In this document: positions 1 through 9,046 of the stretch, one piece after another
How positions within the stretch are numbered: position 1 is the first letter of the stretch
How the letters are laid out: the number at the start of each line of letters is the position of its first letter
NCBI GenBank assembly: GCA_002481295.1
Contig: DLDU01000042.1
Location: forward strand, 241-64,240
Source: Prevotella sp. UBA7764
GTDB taxonomy: Bacteria > Bacteroidota > Bacteroidia > Bacteroidales > Bacteroidaceae
Length of the DNA: 64,000 bases
Direction of reading: 5' to 3'
Translations under genes and position numbers: made by a program
The notes under the pieces: generated by a model
Database searches by the model: none
What the model saw: the letters and a program-made list of their open reading frames with translations, nothing else
What the model was told of the DNA's origin: nothing

Positions 1-140
1 TATAGAAAAAGATCGTTTGCTACGTAGGGAATGATCTTTTTCTGCTTAGCGAACGATTGTCTGTCAAGCAGTAAAATCAATTTACACGCATTGACCAGCT
101 CGCCGTCATCAACAGCTTCCAGAACTTGACGCTTCTCCAT
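1..140 (-). CDS. Partial hypothetical protein, cut by the window edge
   Basis: An open frame starts with ATG at 140 (MEKRQVLEAVDDGELV...) and runs leftwards out of the window without a stop, giving 46 visible codons. It lies 33 bp downstream of the hypothetical gene at 174-614 on the same strand, so the two could be co-transcribed. I recognise no domain. A caution is that an inverted repeat (AGAAAAAGATC at 4-14, GATCTTTTTCT at 34-44) falls inside the frame and would be unusual for coding DNA. The gene is plausible but not proven. Confidence 0.3.
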   Translation of the reverse strand, partial: MEKRQVLEAVDDGELVNACKLILLLDRQSFAKQKKIIPYVANDLFL

Positions 141-173
141 ACACAGTGTTGATCCGGTGCGCCAGTAAGGGGT

Positions 174-614
174 TTATGGTTTTCTTGTCAGTGAGCATTT
201 TATCTGGAAATAGTGCTTGCGAATGATCCAGATACGCAGGAGCCAAAGGACGAAGAAGCCGTTGCTTGCCACCTCGTAGACCGTGTCCCAGTAGTTGCCA
301 AAGTCGAAGAACCACTTGATGAGCCACAGTACCAGGTCGAGATTGAACAGCCAGTTCCACCAGCACTCGCGGTCGCCGAAGGTCAGCGTGAGCGTCTCTC
401 CCTCAGCGATGTGCACCTGCGCTGTGCTCTCGATGAACTTATAAGCCGAGCGGATGGTGACGGCATAGTCACCCTGCGGCAATGCCACACGCACACTGTC
501 GTTGCCCCGCATCAGTCCCAGCATTTGTCCATTGATCAGCAAATAATGGGGTAGGGGAATCCACTGCTTCCTTTCCGGCTTAATCAACAATACAGAATTC
601 ATCATCGTCTCCAT
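174..614 (-). CDS. Hypothetical small membrane protein
   Basis: A 146-residue protein of unknown function. Residues about 10-80 are soluble and read like a small beta domain (VRVALPQGDYAVTIRSAYKF, then EGETLTLTFGD), resembling the PEGA or carboxypeptidase-regulatory type of sandwich, but too divergent to name. Two Trp-rich hydrophobic segments follow, at about 85-106 and 113-135, with a basic C-terminus, suggesting membrane anchoring. The start is ambiguous: ATG codons occur at residues 1, 4 and 5, and a GGAG sits just before the later ones, so translation may begin at about 602. Heptamer repeats lie immediately upstream. Confidence 0.55.
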   Translation of the reverse strand: METMMNSVLLIKPERKQWIPLPHYLLINGQMLGLMRGNDSVRVALPQGDYAVTIRSAYKFIESTAQVHIAEGETLTLTFGDRECWWNWLFNLDLVLWLIKWFFDFGNYWDTVYEVASNGFFVLWLLRIWIIRKHYFQIKCSLTRKP

Positions 615-720
615 TCAACATTCAACACTCAACATTGAACATTGATTTCCTTCATCCTTCAACACTCAATATTCAATATTGATTCCATTCATCCTTCACC
701 ACTCAACCTTCATCATTCTC
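612..720. repeat. Heptamer-type tandem repeats
   Basis: The spacer between the hypothetical gene and the carbonic-anhydrase-like gene consists of degenerate 7-bp units (CATTCAA, CACTCAA, CATTGAA, CATTGAT) arranged in a larger block of about 37 bp. That block, built around TTCAACACTCAA followed by TTCATCC, recurs about two and a half times. Similar heptamers in the opposite orientation occur at 17401-17442. Confidence 0.7.
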
Positions 721-1210
721 AATACCATTCTTTGATGGTGAGATAGTTTTTTGCGAACTCTTCAGCCTGTCCGGGAGCCGTCTTCTTGATGAATCGCGCG
801 GGAATGCCGCCCCAGATCTCGCCATCAGGGATCTTTGTGCCTCCGACGACAACAGCGCCGGCTGCCACGATGCTCCCCTTTCCAACTTCCGCATGGTCGA
901 GCACTACGGCATTCATCCCAATGAGCGCGCCGTCATGGATTGTGGCAGCGTGGACGACAGCTCCGTGTCCCAGGCTGACGTCGTTGCCCAGGATGGCGGC
1001 ACCTCCCGCCGTTTGATGGATGCACGCCAAGTCCTGCACATTGCAGCGGTCACCCATCACGATCTTGTCGACATCGGCGCGAAGCACGGCACCAAACCAA
1101 ATGCTACAGTCGTCGCCCATGGTGATGTCGCCTGCCAATGTAGCGTTGTCGGCAATCATACAACGCTCGCCCCACACCGGACTCTTTCCTTTTACTGTGA
1201 TCTTCAACAT
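719..1210 (-). CDS. Gamma-carbonic-anhydrase-like hexapeptide-repeat protein
   Basis: A 163-residue left-handed beta-helix protein of the gamma carbonic anhydrase/YrdA group. The hexapeptide pattern runs through most of the chain (for example ATLAGDITMGDDCSIWFGAV). His65, His82 and His87 are spaced like the zinc ligands of the family, so metal binding is likely; whether it hydrates CO2 cannot be told, because many YrdA-type members lack proven activity. It should be a cytoplasmic trimer. The ATG at 1210 is preferred over an in-frame ATG at 1243 because a TAnnTTTG promoter box at 1231-1238 lies between them. It is transcribed divergently from PUL1. Confidence 0.85.
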   Translation of the reverse strand: MLKITVKGKSPVWGERCMIADNATLAGDITMGDDCSIWFGAVLRADVDKIVMGDRCNVQDLACIHQTAGGAAILGNDVSLGHGAVVHAATIHDGALIGMNAVVLDHAEVGKGSIVAAGAVVVGGTKIPDGEIWGGIPARFIKKTAPGQAEEFAKNYLTIKEWY

Positions 1211-1230
1211 GGTCTTTGTTTTTCTTAATG

Positions 1231-1238
1231 CAAAGATA
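1231..1238 (-). promoter_or_regulatory. -7 box for the carbonic-anhydrase-like gene
   Basis: The minus strand reads TATCTTTG, an exact TAnnTTTG box, about 20 nt before the ATG at 1210. No clear TTTG -33 element is visible. Confidence 0.55.
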
Positions 1239-1393
1239 ATCATTTCCGTGGAATTATCGTTTCCTGAGTGCTATATATATTATGAGGTGTGGTGATAGCC
1301 TCAAAAGGAGACAAAAAGCAGAAAAAGAAGGCTTCCACAACGTTTCATAAAGTATTTGTAACATAGCAGAAACATGCGTGAACGAATAAACAC

Positions 1394-1401
1394 TAACTTT
1401 G
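1394..1401 (+). promoter_or_regulatory. -7 box for the PUL1 susC-like gene
   Basis: TAACTTTG matches TAnnTTTG and lies 47 nt before the chosen ATG at 1449. The nearest upstream TTTG (1355-1358) is too distant to be a normal -33 element, which would fit an activator-dependent promoter. The region 1211-1448 otherwise holds no gene. Confidence 0.55.
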
Positions 1402-1448
1402 CACAAAAATTCAACCTAATAATTATAATTAACTTAAAACTACCGCTA

Positions 1449-4400
1449 ATGCAAAGTATTAGAATGATAGAGAAGAAAGGGCTTGCCCTGTTCTTGCTCA
1501 GCTTGAGTTCAGTGGCTGGTTTCGCGCAATCCCAGATCAGGGGTAATGTGAAAGACTCGAACGGTGAGCCGATCCTTGGCGCTACAGTCAAGGTCAATGG
1601 CTCAAAGGCAGCCACAGTTACGGACTTGGACGGTAACTTCATGGTGAATGCCAAGCCCGGCTCTACGATTACCATTTCTTATGTGGGCTTTGAGACCCAG
1701 ACAGTGACCGTTAAAGGCACCAACCTTGTACCTATCGTATTAAAGGAAGACGACCGGACGCTCAATGATGTGGTGGTCATCGGTTATGGTGTGCAGAAAA
1801 AGAGCGACCTTACCGGTGCCGTGGCTTCAGTGAGTGGCGACGCTATCAAGAACCTTTCCACGACTGATGCCGGTGCTGCCCTGCAAGGCAAGGTCACAGG
1901 TGTGCAGATCATCAACAGTGGCGCACCGGGCGCTGGTGCCGAGATCCGTGTGCGTGGCTACGGTTCCAATGGTAACAACGCTCCTTTGCTCATCGTTGAT
2001 GGTTTGAAGGTCGACAACATCCAGTACCTCGATCCCTCGCTCATCCAGTCTGTAGAGGTGTTGAAGGATGCCGCTTCTGCTGCTATCTATGGTGCCGAGG
2101 CTGGTAACGGCGTGGTGCTGATCACTACTCGAAACGGCTCCAACAGTGGCGGCCAGGCTCATATCAGCTACTCGCTGAAAGCAGTCAACCAGAGTCTTGG
2201 CAAGAAAGCCGACCTCTTCGACGCACCGGAGTATATTGCCTATCACAAGTATTTGGGCGACATCTCCGACGCGCTTTTAGAGTCAAATAAGTATAATGGT
2301 CAAAACACCAACTGGTATAATGAGGTGTTCAACAACAGTTGGAGCGTGGAGCACAACGTCACCGTAGAGGGCGGCAACAACAAGGGACACATCCTCGCAG
2401 CACTGGGCATCCTCAACGACGACGGTATCGTCAAGGGCAAGAAGGATGTCTACAAGCGCTTTACAGCCCAGCTCAATGCCGATTACAAGTTCTTCGACTG
2501 GTTCAACATCACCAGCAACACCTCTGTGGAAAAGTGGAGCACCAAGTCGCTGACCAACGGCTATCAGTCGTTCCTCAACTCTGTTGTCTCCATCGACCCG
2601 CTGACTCCTGCCTATATCACCAGTCTTGACGACATGCCCAATATCATGCGCACCAAATGGGAATCGCCCGACCACGGTGGCGTGACCACGCCTCCCGGTT
2701 TTGATGAGGCTCATCCGGTATGGTATGGCACATCGAAGTATATTGAGGAGGCCACAGCCAACCCGTTGGCTATGCGCGACCGCCAGAATGCCAGCAACAA
2801 AGGCATCAACGTACGCGGTACATTCGCTGCCAACCTTATCCCGGTGAAGTGCCTTACCATCACCTCACGTCTCGGTTATCAGATCACGCAGAGTAACAGC
2901 CACAGCTATAACGGACCTTTCTGGCTCAACACGCTGTCACAGAGCGACCAGTACACCATATCTGCCGGTACCAACACCGGACTGTACTATCAGTGGGAGA
3001 ACTTTGCCAACTTCACAAAGAGCTTCGGCAAGCACAATGTCAACGCGATGATCGGTATGTCGTTTACGAAAAACCGTACCGACAACTCCAGTCTCTCATC
3101 GGCAGATACCAAGCAGATTCTTGAAGGCGATGCTGCTCCGCTTTTCCAGTACATCAACTTCCTGAACTCCAACGGTAAGGCGAAGCTGAAAGGCTCTAAC
3201 TTGCCAACGGTCAACACCCACTTGTCTTATTTCGGCCGTCTGAGCTACAACTATGACCAGCGCTACTTCTTCCAGTTCAATATCCGTCGCGATGCCTTTG
3301 ACAGTTCCAAGCTCTCAAAGGAGAACCGCTGGGGTACCTTCCCTTCTCTGTCGCTGGGTTGGGCGATCAGCAACGAGAAATTCTTCCGCGACGCTGTGAG
3401 CACAGACGCAGTCTCCTTCCTCAAGATCCGTGGATCATGGGGACGTAACGGTAACGTGAGTGTGCTCAACAACTATCAGTGGGCTTCCACCATCAGCGTT
3501 GGCGGTTACTACAATTTCACCGACGATGCCACCACAGCGGCTACCCTTTCCAACTTCCCCAATCCTAAGCTGACTTGGGAGACTGCCGAGCAGTATGACT
3601 TGGGTCTCGATGCCCGTTTCCTCAATGACCGATTGACCTTGGGCTTCGACTGGTATCGCAAGACCACGAAGGATCAGCTCATTAAGGTACACCTCAGTCC
3701 GGAGCTTGGCTTCGCTGATGCCTACGTCAACTCTGGTGAGATTCTCAACACCGGTATCGACATGGATCTGGGATGGAAAGACCATATCGGCGACCTGAAA
3801 TACAGTGTCAGCGCCAACGTGTCGACCTTGAAGAACGAGGTGAAGAAGATGAGTCCGATGTTGCCACGCTACGACGAGGTGGGTATCAACGGATTCAACA
3901 ACAAGCTGTGCCCCTCTTTGGAGACCGGACATCCCATGTGGTATTTCCGCGGTTTCAAGTATGCCGGCGTAGATCCCGAGACCGGCGGTGCCCTCTACTA
4001 CAACAAAGATGGACAGATCACCAACGCGCCGACCGACAACGACAAGCAGGATCTCGGTTGCGCACTGCCTAAGGTCACCTATGGCATCACCCTCAACCTG
4101 GAATACAAGGGCTTTGACTTCACAGTCTTCGGTACCGGTGCTGCCGGCAACAAGATCTACAACCTCATGGTCTCTGCCGACCGTCCGCTGATCAATGGCA
4201 TCGACACCTATTGGAAAGACTCCTGGAAGCAGAAGGGCGACCACAGCAAGTATCCTGACATGAAGCGGGTGGCTACCGACTGGACATTCTTCAGCTCCGA
4301 CGCTGCCATCTTCAGCGGTGCTTACTTCAAGTTCAAGCAGATACAGCTCGGCTATACCCTGCCACAGCGCATCACCAAAAAGTTCATGGTCAACGCGCTC

Positions 4401-4559
4401 CGCTTCTCTGTCTCTCTTGACGACTTCTTCACCATCACCAGCTATCCTGGCGCCGATCCCGAGACCTCATCACTCAACAGCGGTGTGTCGCGTGGCTTCG
4501 ACAACGGCAACTATCCTATGTCCAAGAAGGTGGTCTTCGGTGTGAACGTTACATTCTAA
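1449..4559 (+). CDS. SusC/RagA-family TonB-dependent outer-membrane transporter (PUL1)
   Basis: A protein of about 1036 residues that imports oligosaccharides across the outer membrane with energy from TonB. The order is: signal peptide ending GFA with Gln next; an N-terminal carboxypeptidase-regulatory-like beta sandwich (IRGNVKDSNGEPILGATV, then ISYVGFET); a TonB-box-like LNDVVVIGYG; the plug domain (GAEIRVRGYG, VLKDAASAAIYG); a 22-strand-type barrel; and a C-terminal aromatic strand (VVFGVNVTF). There is no STN domain, so it should not signal through an anti-sigma factor. The next gene is its SusD partner. The start at 1449 lies downstream of the promoter box; the ATG at 1464 is an alternative. 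Confidence 0.95.
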   Translation: MQSIRMIEKKGLALFLLSLSSVAGFAQSQIRGNVKDSNGEPILGATVKVNGSKAATVTDLDGNFMVNAKPGSTITISYVGFETQTVTVKGTNLVPIVLKEDDRTLNDVVVIGYGVQKKSDLTGAVASVSGDAIKNLSTTDAGAALQGKVTGVQIINSGAPGAGAEIRVRGYGSNGNNAPLLIVDGLKVDNIQYLDPSLIQSVEVLKDAASAAIYGAEAGNGVVLITTRNGSNSGGQAHISYSLKAVNQSLGKKADLFDAPEYIAYHKYLGDISDALLESNKYNGQNTNWYNEVFNNSWSVEHNVTVEGGNNKGHILAALGILNDDGIVKGKKDVYKRFTAQLNADYKFFDWFNITSNTSVEKWSTKSLTNGYQSFLNSVVSIDPLTPAYITSLDDMPNIMRTKWESPDHGGVTTPPGFDEAHPVWYGTSKYIEEATANPLAMRDRQNASNKGINVRGTFAANLIPVKCLTITSRLGYQITQSNSHSYNGPFWLNTLSQSDQYTISAGTNTGLYYQWENFANFTKSFGKHNVNAMIGMSFTKNRTDNSSLSSADTKQILEGDAAPLFQYINFLNSNGKAKLKGSNLPTVNTHLSYFGRLSYNYDQRYFFQFNIRRDAFDSSKLSKENRWGTFPSLSLGWAISNEKFFRDAVSTDAVSFLKIRGSWGRNGNVSVLNNYQWASTISVGGYYNFTDDATTAATLSNFPNPKLTWETAEQYDLGLDARFLNDRLTLGFDWYRKTTKDQLIKVHLSPELGFADAYVNSGEILNTGIDMDLGWKDHIGDLKYSVSANVSTLKNEVKKMSPMLPRYDEVGINGFNNKLCPSLETGHPMWYFRGFKYAGVDPETGGALYYNKDGQITNAPTDNDKQDLGCALPKVTYGITLNLEYKGFDFTVFGTGAAGNKIYNLMVSADRPLINGIDTYWKDSWKQKGDHSKYPDMKRVATDWTFFSSDAAIFSGAYFKFKQIQLGYTLPQRITKKFMVNALRFSVSLDDFFTITSYPGADPETSSLNSGVSRGFDNGNYPMSKKVVFGVNVTF

Positions 4560-4579
4560 TGATTTAAAACGAAACAACA

Positions 4580-6403
4580 ATGAACAAACATATAATTCCA
4601 TTGTTCGCGCTGCTTGTCGGCGTGGCAGCATTCTCCTCCTGCGAAGATCAGCTGGATATCCCTCAGAAGGGTGTGACGAGTGAGAGTGATTTCTATAAGA
4701 CTGACGCCGATTGCGCTAAGGCGCTGGCATCAGCTTACGAGGGCTTTATGGTCAACACGCTGGGACGTACCACGATAAGCGGCGGTCCGGGCATCTACAC
4801 GCCGGCGCGAGTGCTGGCCAACGACCCGGGCGACGACGTGCTCTACGGTGGTGGCAACTATGGCGACCATGAGTTTGGCGGTGCCGTCAACCAGTTCCGC
4901 TACTTGAGCAATCCCGAAGCCATTAACTATCACTACAAGGGTCTCTATCTCTCGGTGCACAGCGACAACCTCGTCATCGAGAAGTTCAAGGAGTCATCGA
5001 CGGCCTATCAGAAGCAGGCTGTGGCCGAGGCACGTGTGCTCAGGGCTTACAACTTCTTCCTGTTGTCGTGTTACTGGGGACAGCCGCCTCTTGTCGACCA
5101 CTTGCTCGGAGCCAACGACTTGCCTTCCAACAGCGAGATGACCCAGCAACAGTATTTCGAGTGGGTCGCCAAAGAGTGCCAGGAAGCAGAGCCCGACCTG
5201 ACAGAGCGCAAGAGCACGGCGGACAAGTTTGGCGCTTATCGCGTCACCAAGGGCTTCGCCCAAGCATTGGCCGGCAAGGCTCTGTTGTTTGCCAAGAAGT
5301 ACGACCAGGCTAAGGCTGAGTTCAAGAAAGTCATCGACTCCGGCAAGTATGCGTTGGTGCCCGGCAGTCAGTTTGCCAATCTCTTCCATGTCGAGGGCGA
5401 CGGTGCGCCGGAGAAGATCTTTGAGATCAACATGCGCTACAATCCTGCGGCAGGTGACTGGAGCACGGGTCAGGGACTGGGCTATATGAATCATTCCACG
5501 TGGATGGAGTCCAACTGCTTTAACTGGCGCGCCGGCAACTTTGTTGTCAATCCTGCAGGTGTCTACTGTGGCCTCGACGGTTGGGGCTCTATCGGTGTTC
5601 CGGAGTGGTTTGGCAATGCTTTCCACGACAACGACGGCGATTCGCCGCGCTTCAAGGCCACGCTCATACATGTCGATGACGCGGTCTATCAGACCTCGGG
5701 TATTGAGGGCATGAAATATCAGAACGACGAGCTGAACAATATGCCGCTCGAAGAGAAGAAGACATCAACAAAGATTGGCATCAAGGATCCTACCCAAGGA
5801 CTCTATTGCCAGAGTTTCTATCTGCCGTTCAAACTGCTGATGCGTGCCAGCGACACCGATGACGGCGGCGTACACGGCAATAATCTCCGACTGAACAACA
5901 TCATAGTCATGCGCTATGCCGAGGTGCTTCTCGACTATGCTGAGTGCTGTCTGCAGACCGGCGACAACGCTGAGGCAAAGAAGTATGTCAACATGATCCA
6001 GGAGCGCGCCGGTTCCAAGACCATCAGCGCCAATGTTGACATGGAAGTGCTGAAGAAAGAGAAGATGTTTGAAATGTGGTTTGAAGGTTGCCGCTTCCAG
6101 GATATTCTCCGATGGAACGACCCCGCCGGCCTGGCCCGCTTGAAGGAAGCAGGCAAGCATGTGCCCCACCTCTTCGACAAGCTCTTCCGCCCTGTGCAGT
6201 CGGGCGACGAGAATGTTGTATGGGAGCATGGCACGGAAGCCAACAGCCGTTTCTACATCACCCATACCCACGAGGCTATGGACAAAGGATTCAAGGTCGG
6301 TTTTGAGGACAAGGACCGTCTGTTCCCTTATCCTTCCGATGTGATCGACATGAATCCTAATCTGAAGCAGAACCCGGGATGGGAGAGTGCTTCTACAAAG
6401 TAG
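4580..6403 (+). CDS. SusD/RagB-family surface glycan-binding lipoprotein (PUL1)
   Basis: A 607-residue lipoprotein that caps the SusC barrel and captures glycan. The lipobox ends at Cys21 and is followed by acidic residues (CEDQLD), matching the acidic surface-export signal described for Bacteroidetes lipoproteins. TPR-like helices carry SusD hallmarks: an early FYKTDADCAKALASAYEG segment, ARVLRAYNFFLLSCYWG in the middle, and the C-terminal LFPYPSDVIDMNPNLKQNPGW block. It begins 20 bp after the SusC stop, so the two are co-transcribed. A strong hairpin follows and may reduce expression of the downstream genes relative to SusCD. Confidence 0.95.
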   Translation: MNKHIIPLFALLVGVAAFSSCEDQLDIPQKGVTSESDFYKTDADCAKALASAYEGFMVNTLGRTTISGGPGIYTPARVLANDPGDDVLYGGGNYGDHEFGGAVNQFRYLSNPEAINYHYKGLYLSVHSDNLVIEKFKESSTAYQKQAVAEARVLRAYNFFLLSCYWGQPPLVDHLLGANDLPSNSEMTQQQYFEWVAKECQEAEPDLTERKSTADKFGAYRVTKGFAQALAGKALLFAKKYDQAKAEFKKVIDSGKYALVPGSQFANLFHVEGDGAPEKIFEINMRYNPAAGDWSTGQGLGYMNHSTWMESNCFNWRAGNFVVNPAGVYCGLDGWGSIGVPEWFGNAFHDNDGDSPRFKATLIHVDDAVYQTSGIEGMKYQNDELNNMPLEEKKTSTKIGIKDPTQGLYCQSFYLPFKLLMRASDTDDGGVHGNNLRLNNIIVMRYAEVLLDYAECCLQTGDNAEAKKYVNMIQERAGSKTISANVDMEVLKKEKMFEMWFEGCRFQDILRWNDPAGLARLKEAGKHVPHLFDKLFRPVQSGDENVVWEHGTEANSRFYITHTHEAMDKGFKVGFEDKDRLFPYPSDVIDMNPNLKQNPGWESASTK

Positions 6404-6419
6404 TCTTCCCTTCGTGATG

Positions 6420-6445
6420 GCCTCCTCCGCGTGCGCGGAGGAGGC
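6420..6445 (+). terminator. Intra-operon hairpin (attenuator/terminator)
   Basis: Perfect 11-bp arms GCCTCCTCCGC (6420-6430) and GCGGAGGAGGC (6435-6445) enclose the loop GTGC, followed by TTTGCGCTTTTC. It sits between the SusD stop and the next start, so it probably acts as a partial terminator or an mRNA end-stabiliser inside PUL1. Confidence 0.7.
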
Positions 6446-6469
6446 TTTGCGCTTTTCTTTACTCAACAG

Positions 6470-7579
6470 ATGAATTCTTCTCTCTCTTATTATTTAGGTT
6501 TGCTCGCGGTGACATTGTTGCCCACTGCCGCACTGTCACAGACGGTATCGCCTGCCACCGACCGTTTGGTGATGGGCAACAGCCGCGAGATGTCGGTCGG
6601 AGTGACCGTCGGCATTGCCGGCGGCGATGAACACCATCTGAGCCGATACGCTTCTCTGCCGGGAAAAGGCAGCTGGCTGCGCTATGGTAGCGTGGACTTC
6701 ACGCCTCTGACCGACGCTTATCTCGCGCTGAGCGTGCGGGCCCGTGACAATGCCGAACTGCTCGTGCATGAGGGCAGCACCAAGGGCAAGGTCATCGCGC
6801 GGGTGGACATTGTCGTGAAAGGTGGCGGCGGTCCGTTCCGTCGCGACTATAGTGGGCAGTGGATGTCATTGGCGGTGCCTTTGCTCCATACGCCGCGGGG
6901 CATTGCCGACATCGTGCTGACCTGCAAGGATACCGGTGTGGATGTAGGCTGGCTGCGCTTCAAGAACCGGCCAAAGTATTTTGCTCCGGTCACGTCAGCA
7001 GCGTTGCGTCCCGATGACCAAGGCTATCTGCGTCGCTGGCTACTGCTGGAGCCCATCCGTCAGGACATCCGCTCCAACGTGGTCTTCACCGACAGCTATC
7101 TGCAAAAGGCCTTCAGCAAAGAATACTTCAAAGGGCAGATGACCCGGTTGCCGCGCGACGGTCAGCAAGTGCGGGTTGGCAACCAAAGACTGAAATGGCA
7201 CGCGCTCGACAGTGAAAACTACAACGTACGTCTCTTCCGCTTTGCCGAGCGGTGGGGGCAGCAGACCTACGGCTCGCTCTTCTGGGCCGTGACAGTCATC
7301 GACAGCCCACGGGAGATCAGAGGTGTAAGGCTGTCTGTCGGTTCCAACGGCGCCTCGTCGTGGTGGCTCAACGGTGATCATGTGCTCACCCTTGAAGGCG
7401 ACCGACGCATGGTAGAGGACGACGCACGGTCGGGGCGGCTCACGCTTCGGGCGGGTCGCAACATTCTGCGCTGTGCCGTCATCAATGGTCCGGGACTCAG
7501 CGATTTCTGTGCCCGCTTCCTCGATGACGAGGGCCATGCTGTTGTAGAACCACTAACGCTAATCCTTCCGAAGAAATGA
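6470..7579 (+). CDS. Secreted CBM6-like carbohydrate-binding protein (PUL1)
   Basis: A 369-residue exported protein without an obvious catalytic domain. After a signal peptide (cleavage probably near ALS with Gln next), residues about 25-165 follow the pattern of family 6 carbohydrate-binding modules: GSWLRYGSVDF early, a pair of beta strands, WMSLAVPL, and DIVLTCKDTGVDVGWLRFKNR at the end. The remaining 200 residues form a second, unnamed domain with a galactose-binding-like beta-sandwich feel (SSWWLNGDHVLTLEGDRRM, GRNILRCAVING). I prefer the ATG at 6470, since an upstream GTG lies in the terminator loop. Its stop overlaps the next start by 4 bp, so it probably works with the GH43 enzyme. 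Confidence 0.7.
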   Translation: MNSSLSYYLGLLAVTLLPTAALSQTVSPATDRLVMGNSREMSVGVTVGIAGGDEHHLSRYASLPGKGSWLRYGSVDFTPLTDAYLALSVRARDNAELLVHEGSTKGKVIARVDIVVKGGGGPFRRDYSGQWMSLAVPLLHTPRGIADIVLTCKDTGVDVGWLRFKNRPKYFAPVTSAALRPDDQGYLRRWLLLEPIRQDIRSNVVFTDSYLQKAFSKEYFKGQMTRLPRDGQQVRVGNQRLKWHALDSENYNVRLFRFAERWGQQTYGSLFWAVTVIDSPREIRGVRLSVGSNGASSWWLNGDHVLTLEGDRRMVEDDARSGRLTLRAGRNILRCAVINGPGLSDFCARFLDDEGHAVVEPLTLILPKK

Positions 7580-9033
7580 AAAGACTCTATACTCTCTTGG
7601 CTTTGACCGCTATGACGGCCTCGGCCTTTGCCCAAACCGGCGCACCCTATATCCACGACCCGTCGACACTAGCTGAATGCGACGGTAAGTACTACACGTT
7701 CGGAACGGGGGGCGGCGGACTGATCTCTGACGACGGATGGGCATGGCACGGTGGAGCCGTGCGTCCAGGCGGCGGCGCGGCTCCCGACGTGATGAAGATT
7801 GGTGACCGTTACCTTATTATATATGGTGCTACGGGCGGCGGACTCGGTGGCGGACACAATGGCCGCATCCTCACGATGTGGAACAAGACGCTCGACCCGA
7901 AGTCGCCCGACTTCCGGTTCTCCAAGCCGGTGGAGGTCTGCTCGTCCGATGGCTTGGAAGACCAGGACGCCATCGATCCCTGTCTCTTCCTTGACCCGAA
8001 TACCGGTCGGCTGTGGGTGACCTACGGCACCTATTTCGGCAGTATCCGTCTCATAGAACTCGATCCGGCGACAGGCCGGCGCGTTGCCGGCAACAAGGAG
8101 CGCGACATTGCCATCGACTGCGAGGCCACGGATCTCATCTATCGCGACGGATGGTACTATCTGCTTGGCACGCACGGCACCTGCTGCGACGGGCCAAACT
8201 CCACCTACAACATCGTGGTGGGACGGTCGCGCAACGTGGTAGGTCCCTATCTCGACAATATGGGCCGTGACATGCTCCACGGCGGTGGCCGTATGGTCGT
8301 TGCCGCCGGTGACCGCAAGTACGGTCCGGGACATTTCGGTCGCACTATCGTTGACAAGGGCGTGGAGCTGATGTCGTGCCATTTCGAGGCGGATCTCGAC
8401 CGTAGCGGGCGCAGTGTCTTGGGCATCCTGCCACTGCTTTGGCACAATGGCTGGCCGGTGGCGGGGAAGCCTTTTCGCGGTGGCGACTACGAGATTGCCT
8501 CTGAGCGGCGCGGCTATTCTTTGGAACTGGCTGTGGACTTCGTCAGGATGGAGCGCGACATCGAGCCGTTTTTCCGCATTGATCCCAACAGTCCGGTGAA
8601 GCGACTGGACTGTCAGAAGCTTGACGAGGTGGAGCCGTCGTGGCCCAAGGGCGACATCCGTGTGCGCTGCAGCGACTATATGTTCCGGCCCCATCAGCTG
8701 TGGACGATAATGGCGGTGGCTGAGAAGGGCGGCTACCTGAGTGCTCCTTATTTCAAGATCATGGTTCGTGGTACACACCGGGCTTTGGCTGCCACCGCCG
8801 ACAAAGAGTTGACAACCGTACCGGAATATGGGGGCGCTGACAATCAGCTATGGCGTATAGAGCAGTTGACCGACGGCACGTATCGTATCATGCCCAAGGC
8901 CATTCCCGGCATGAAAGGCGACAACACCCGCTACTGCCTCTATTCCGCCGGTGACAGCACGCCGACGCTCGCGCCCTACGACTGCGACAGCGATAACTCG
9001 AAATGGCGTCTTGAACCAGTCGGAGACCTTTAG
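7576..9033 (+). CDS. Secreted GH43-family glycoside hydrolase (arabinofuranosidase/arabinanase-like, PUL1)
   Basis: A 485-residue five-bladed beta-propeller glycosidase. The signal peptide ends AFA with Gln20 as predicted mature residue 1. Catalytic residues of GH43 are all recognisable: the general base Asp28 in HDPS, the pKa-tuning Asp134 in DAIDP and the general acid Glu183 in CEATDLI, followed by the typical DGWYYLL. Residues about 370-485 form a C-terminal domain resembling a ricin-type beta-trefoil (DNQLWRIEQLTDGTYRI, then KWRLEPVG), probably for glycan binding. Family 43 acts mainly on alpha-L-arabinofuranosides and xylosides, so arabinan or arabinoxylan is likely, but the exact specificity cannot be read from sequence. 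Confidence 0.85.
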   Translation: MKRLYTLLALTAMTASAFAQTGAPYIHDPSTLAECDGKYYTFGTGGGGLISDDGWAWHGGAVRPGGGAAPDVMKIGDRYLIIYGATGGGLGGGHNGRILTMWNKTLDPKSPDFRFSKPVEVCSSDGLEDQDAIDPCLFLDPNTGRLWVTYGTYFGSIRLIELDPATGRRVAGNKERDIAIDCEATDLIYRDGWYYLLGTHGTCCDGPNSTYNIVVGRSRNVVGPYLDNMGRDMLHGGGRMVVAAGDRKYGPGHFGRTIVDKGVELMSCHFEADLDRSGRSVLGILPLLWHNGWPVAGKPFRGGDYEIASERRGYSLELAVDFVRMERDIEPFFRIDPNSPVKRLDCQKLDEVEPSWPKGDIRVRCSDYMFRPHQLWTIMAVAEKGGYLSAPYFKIMVRGTHRALAATADKELTTVPEYGGADNQLWRIEQLTDGTYRIMPKAIPGMKGDNTRYCLYSAGDSTPTLAPYDCDSDNSKWRLEPVGDL

Positions 9034-9046
9034 ACTTATGGTATCA

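Noticed and set aside
1374..1448. N-terminal extension of the PUL1 SusC from an upstream ATG
   Set aside because: The extension would begin upstream of the promoter box at 1394-1401 and lies before a clean signal peptide.
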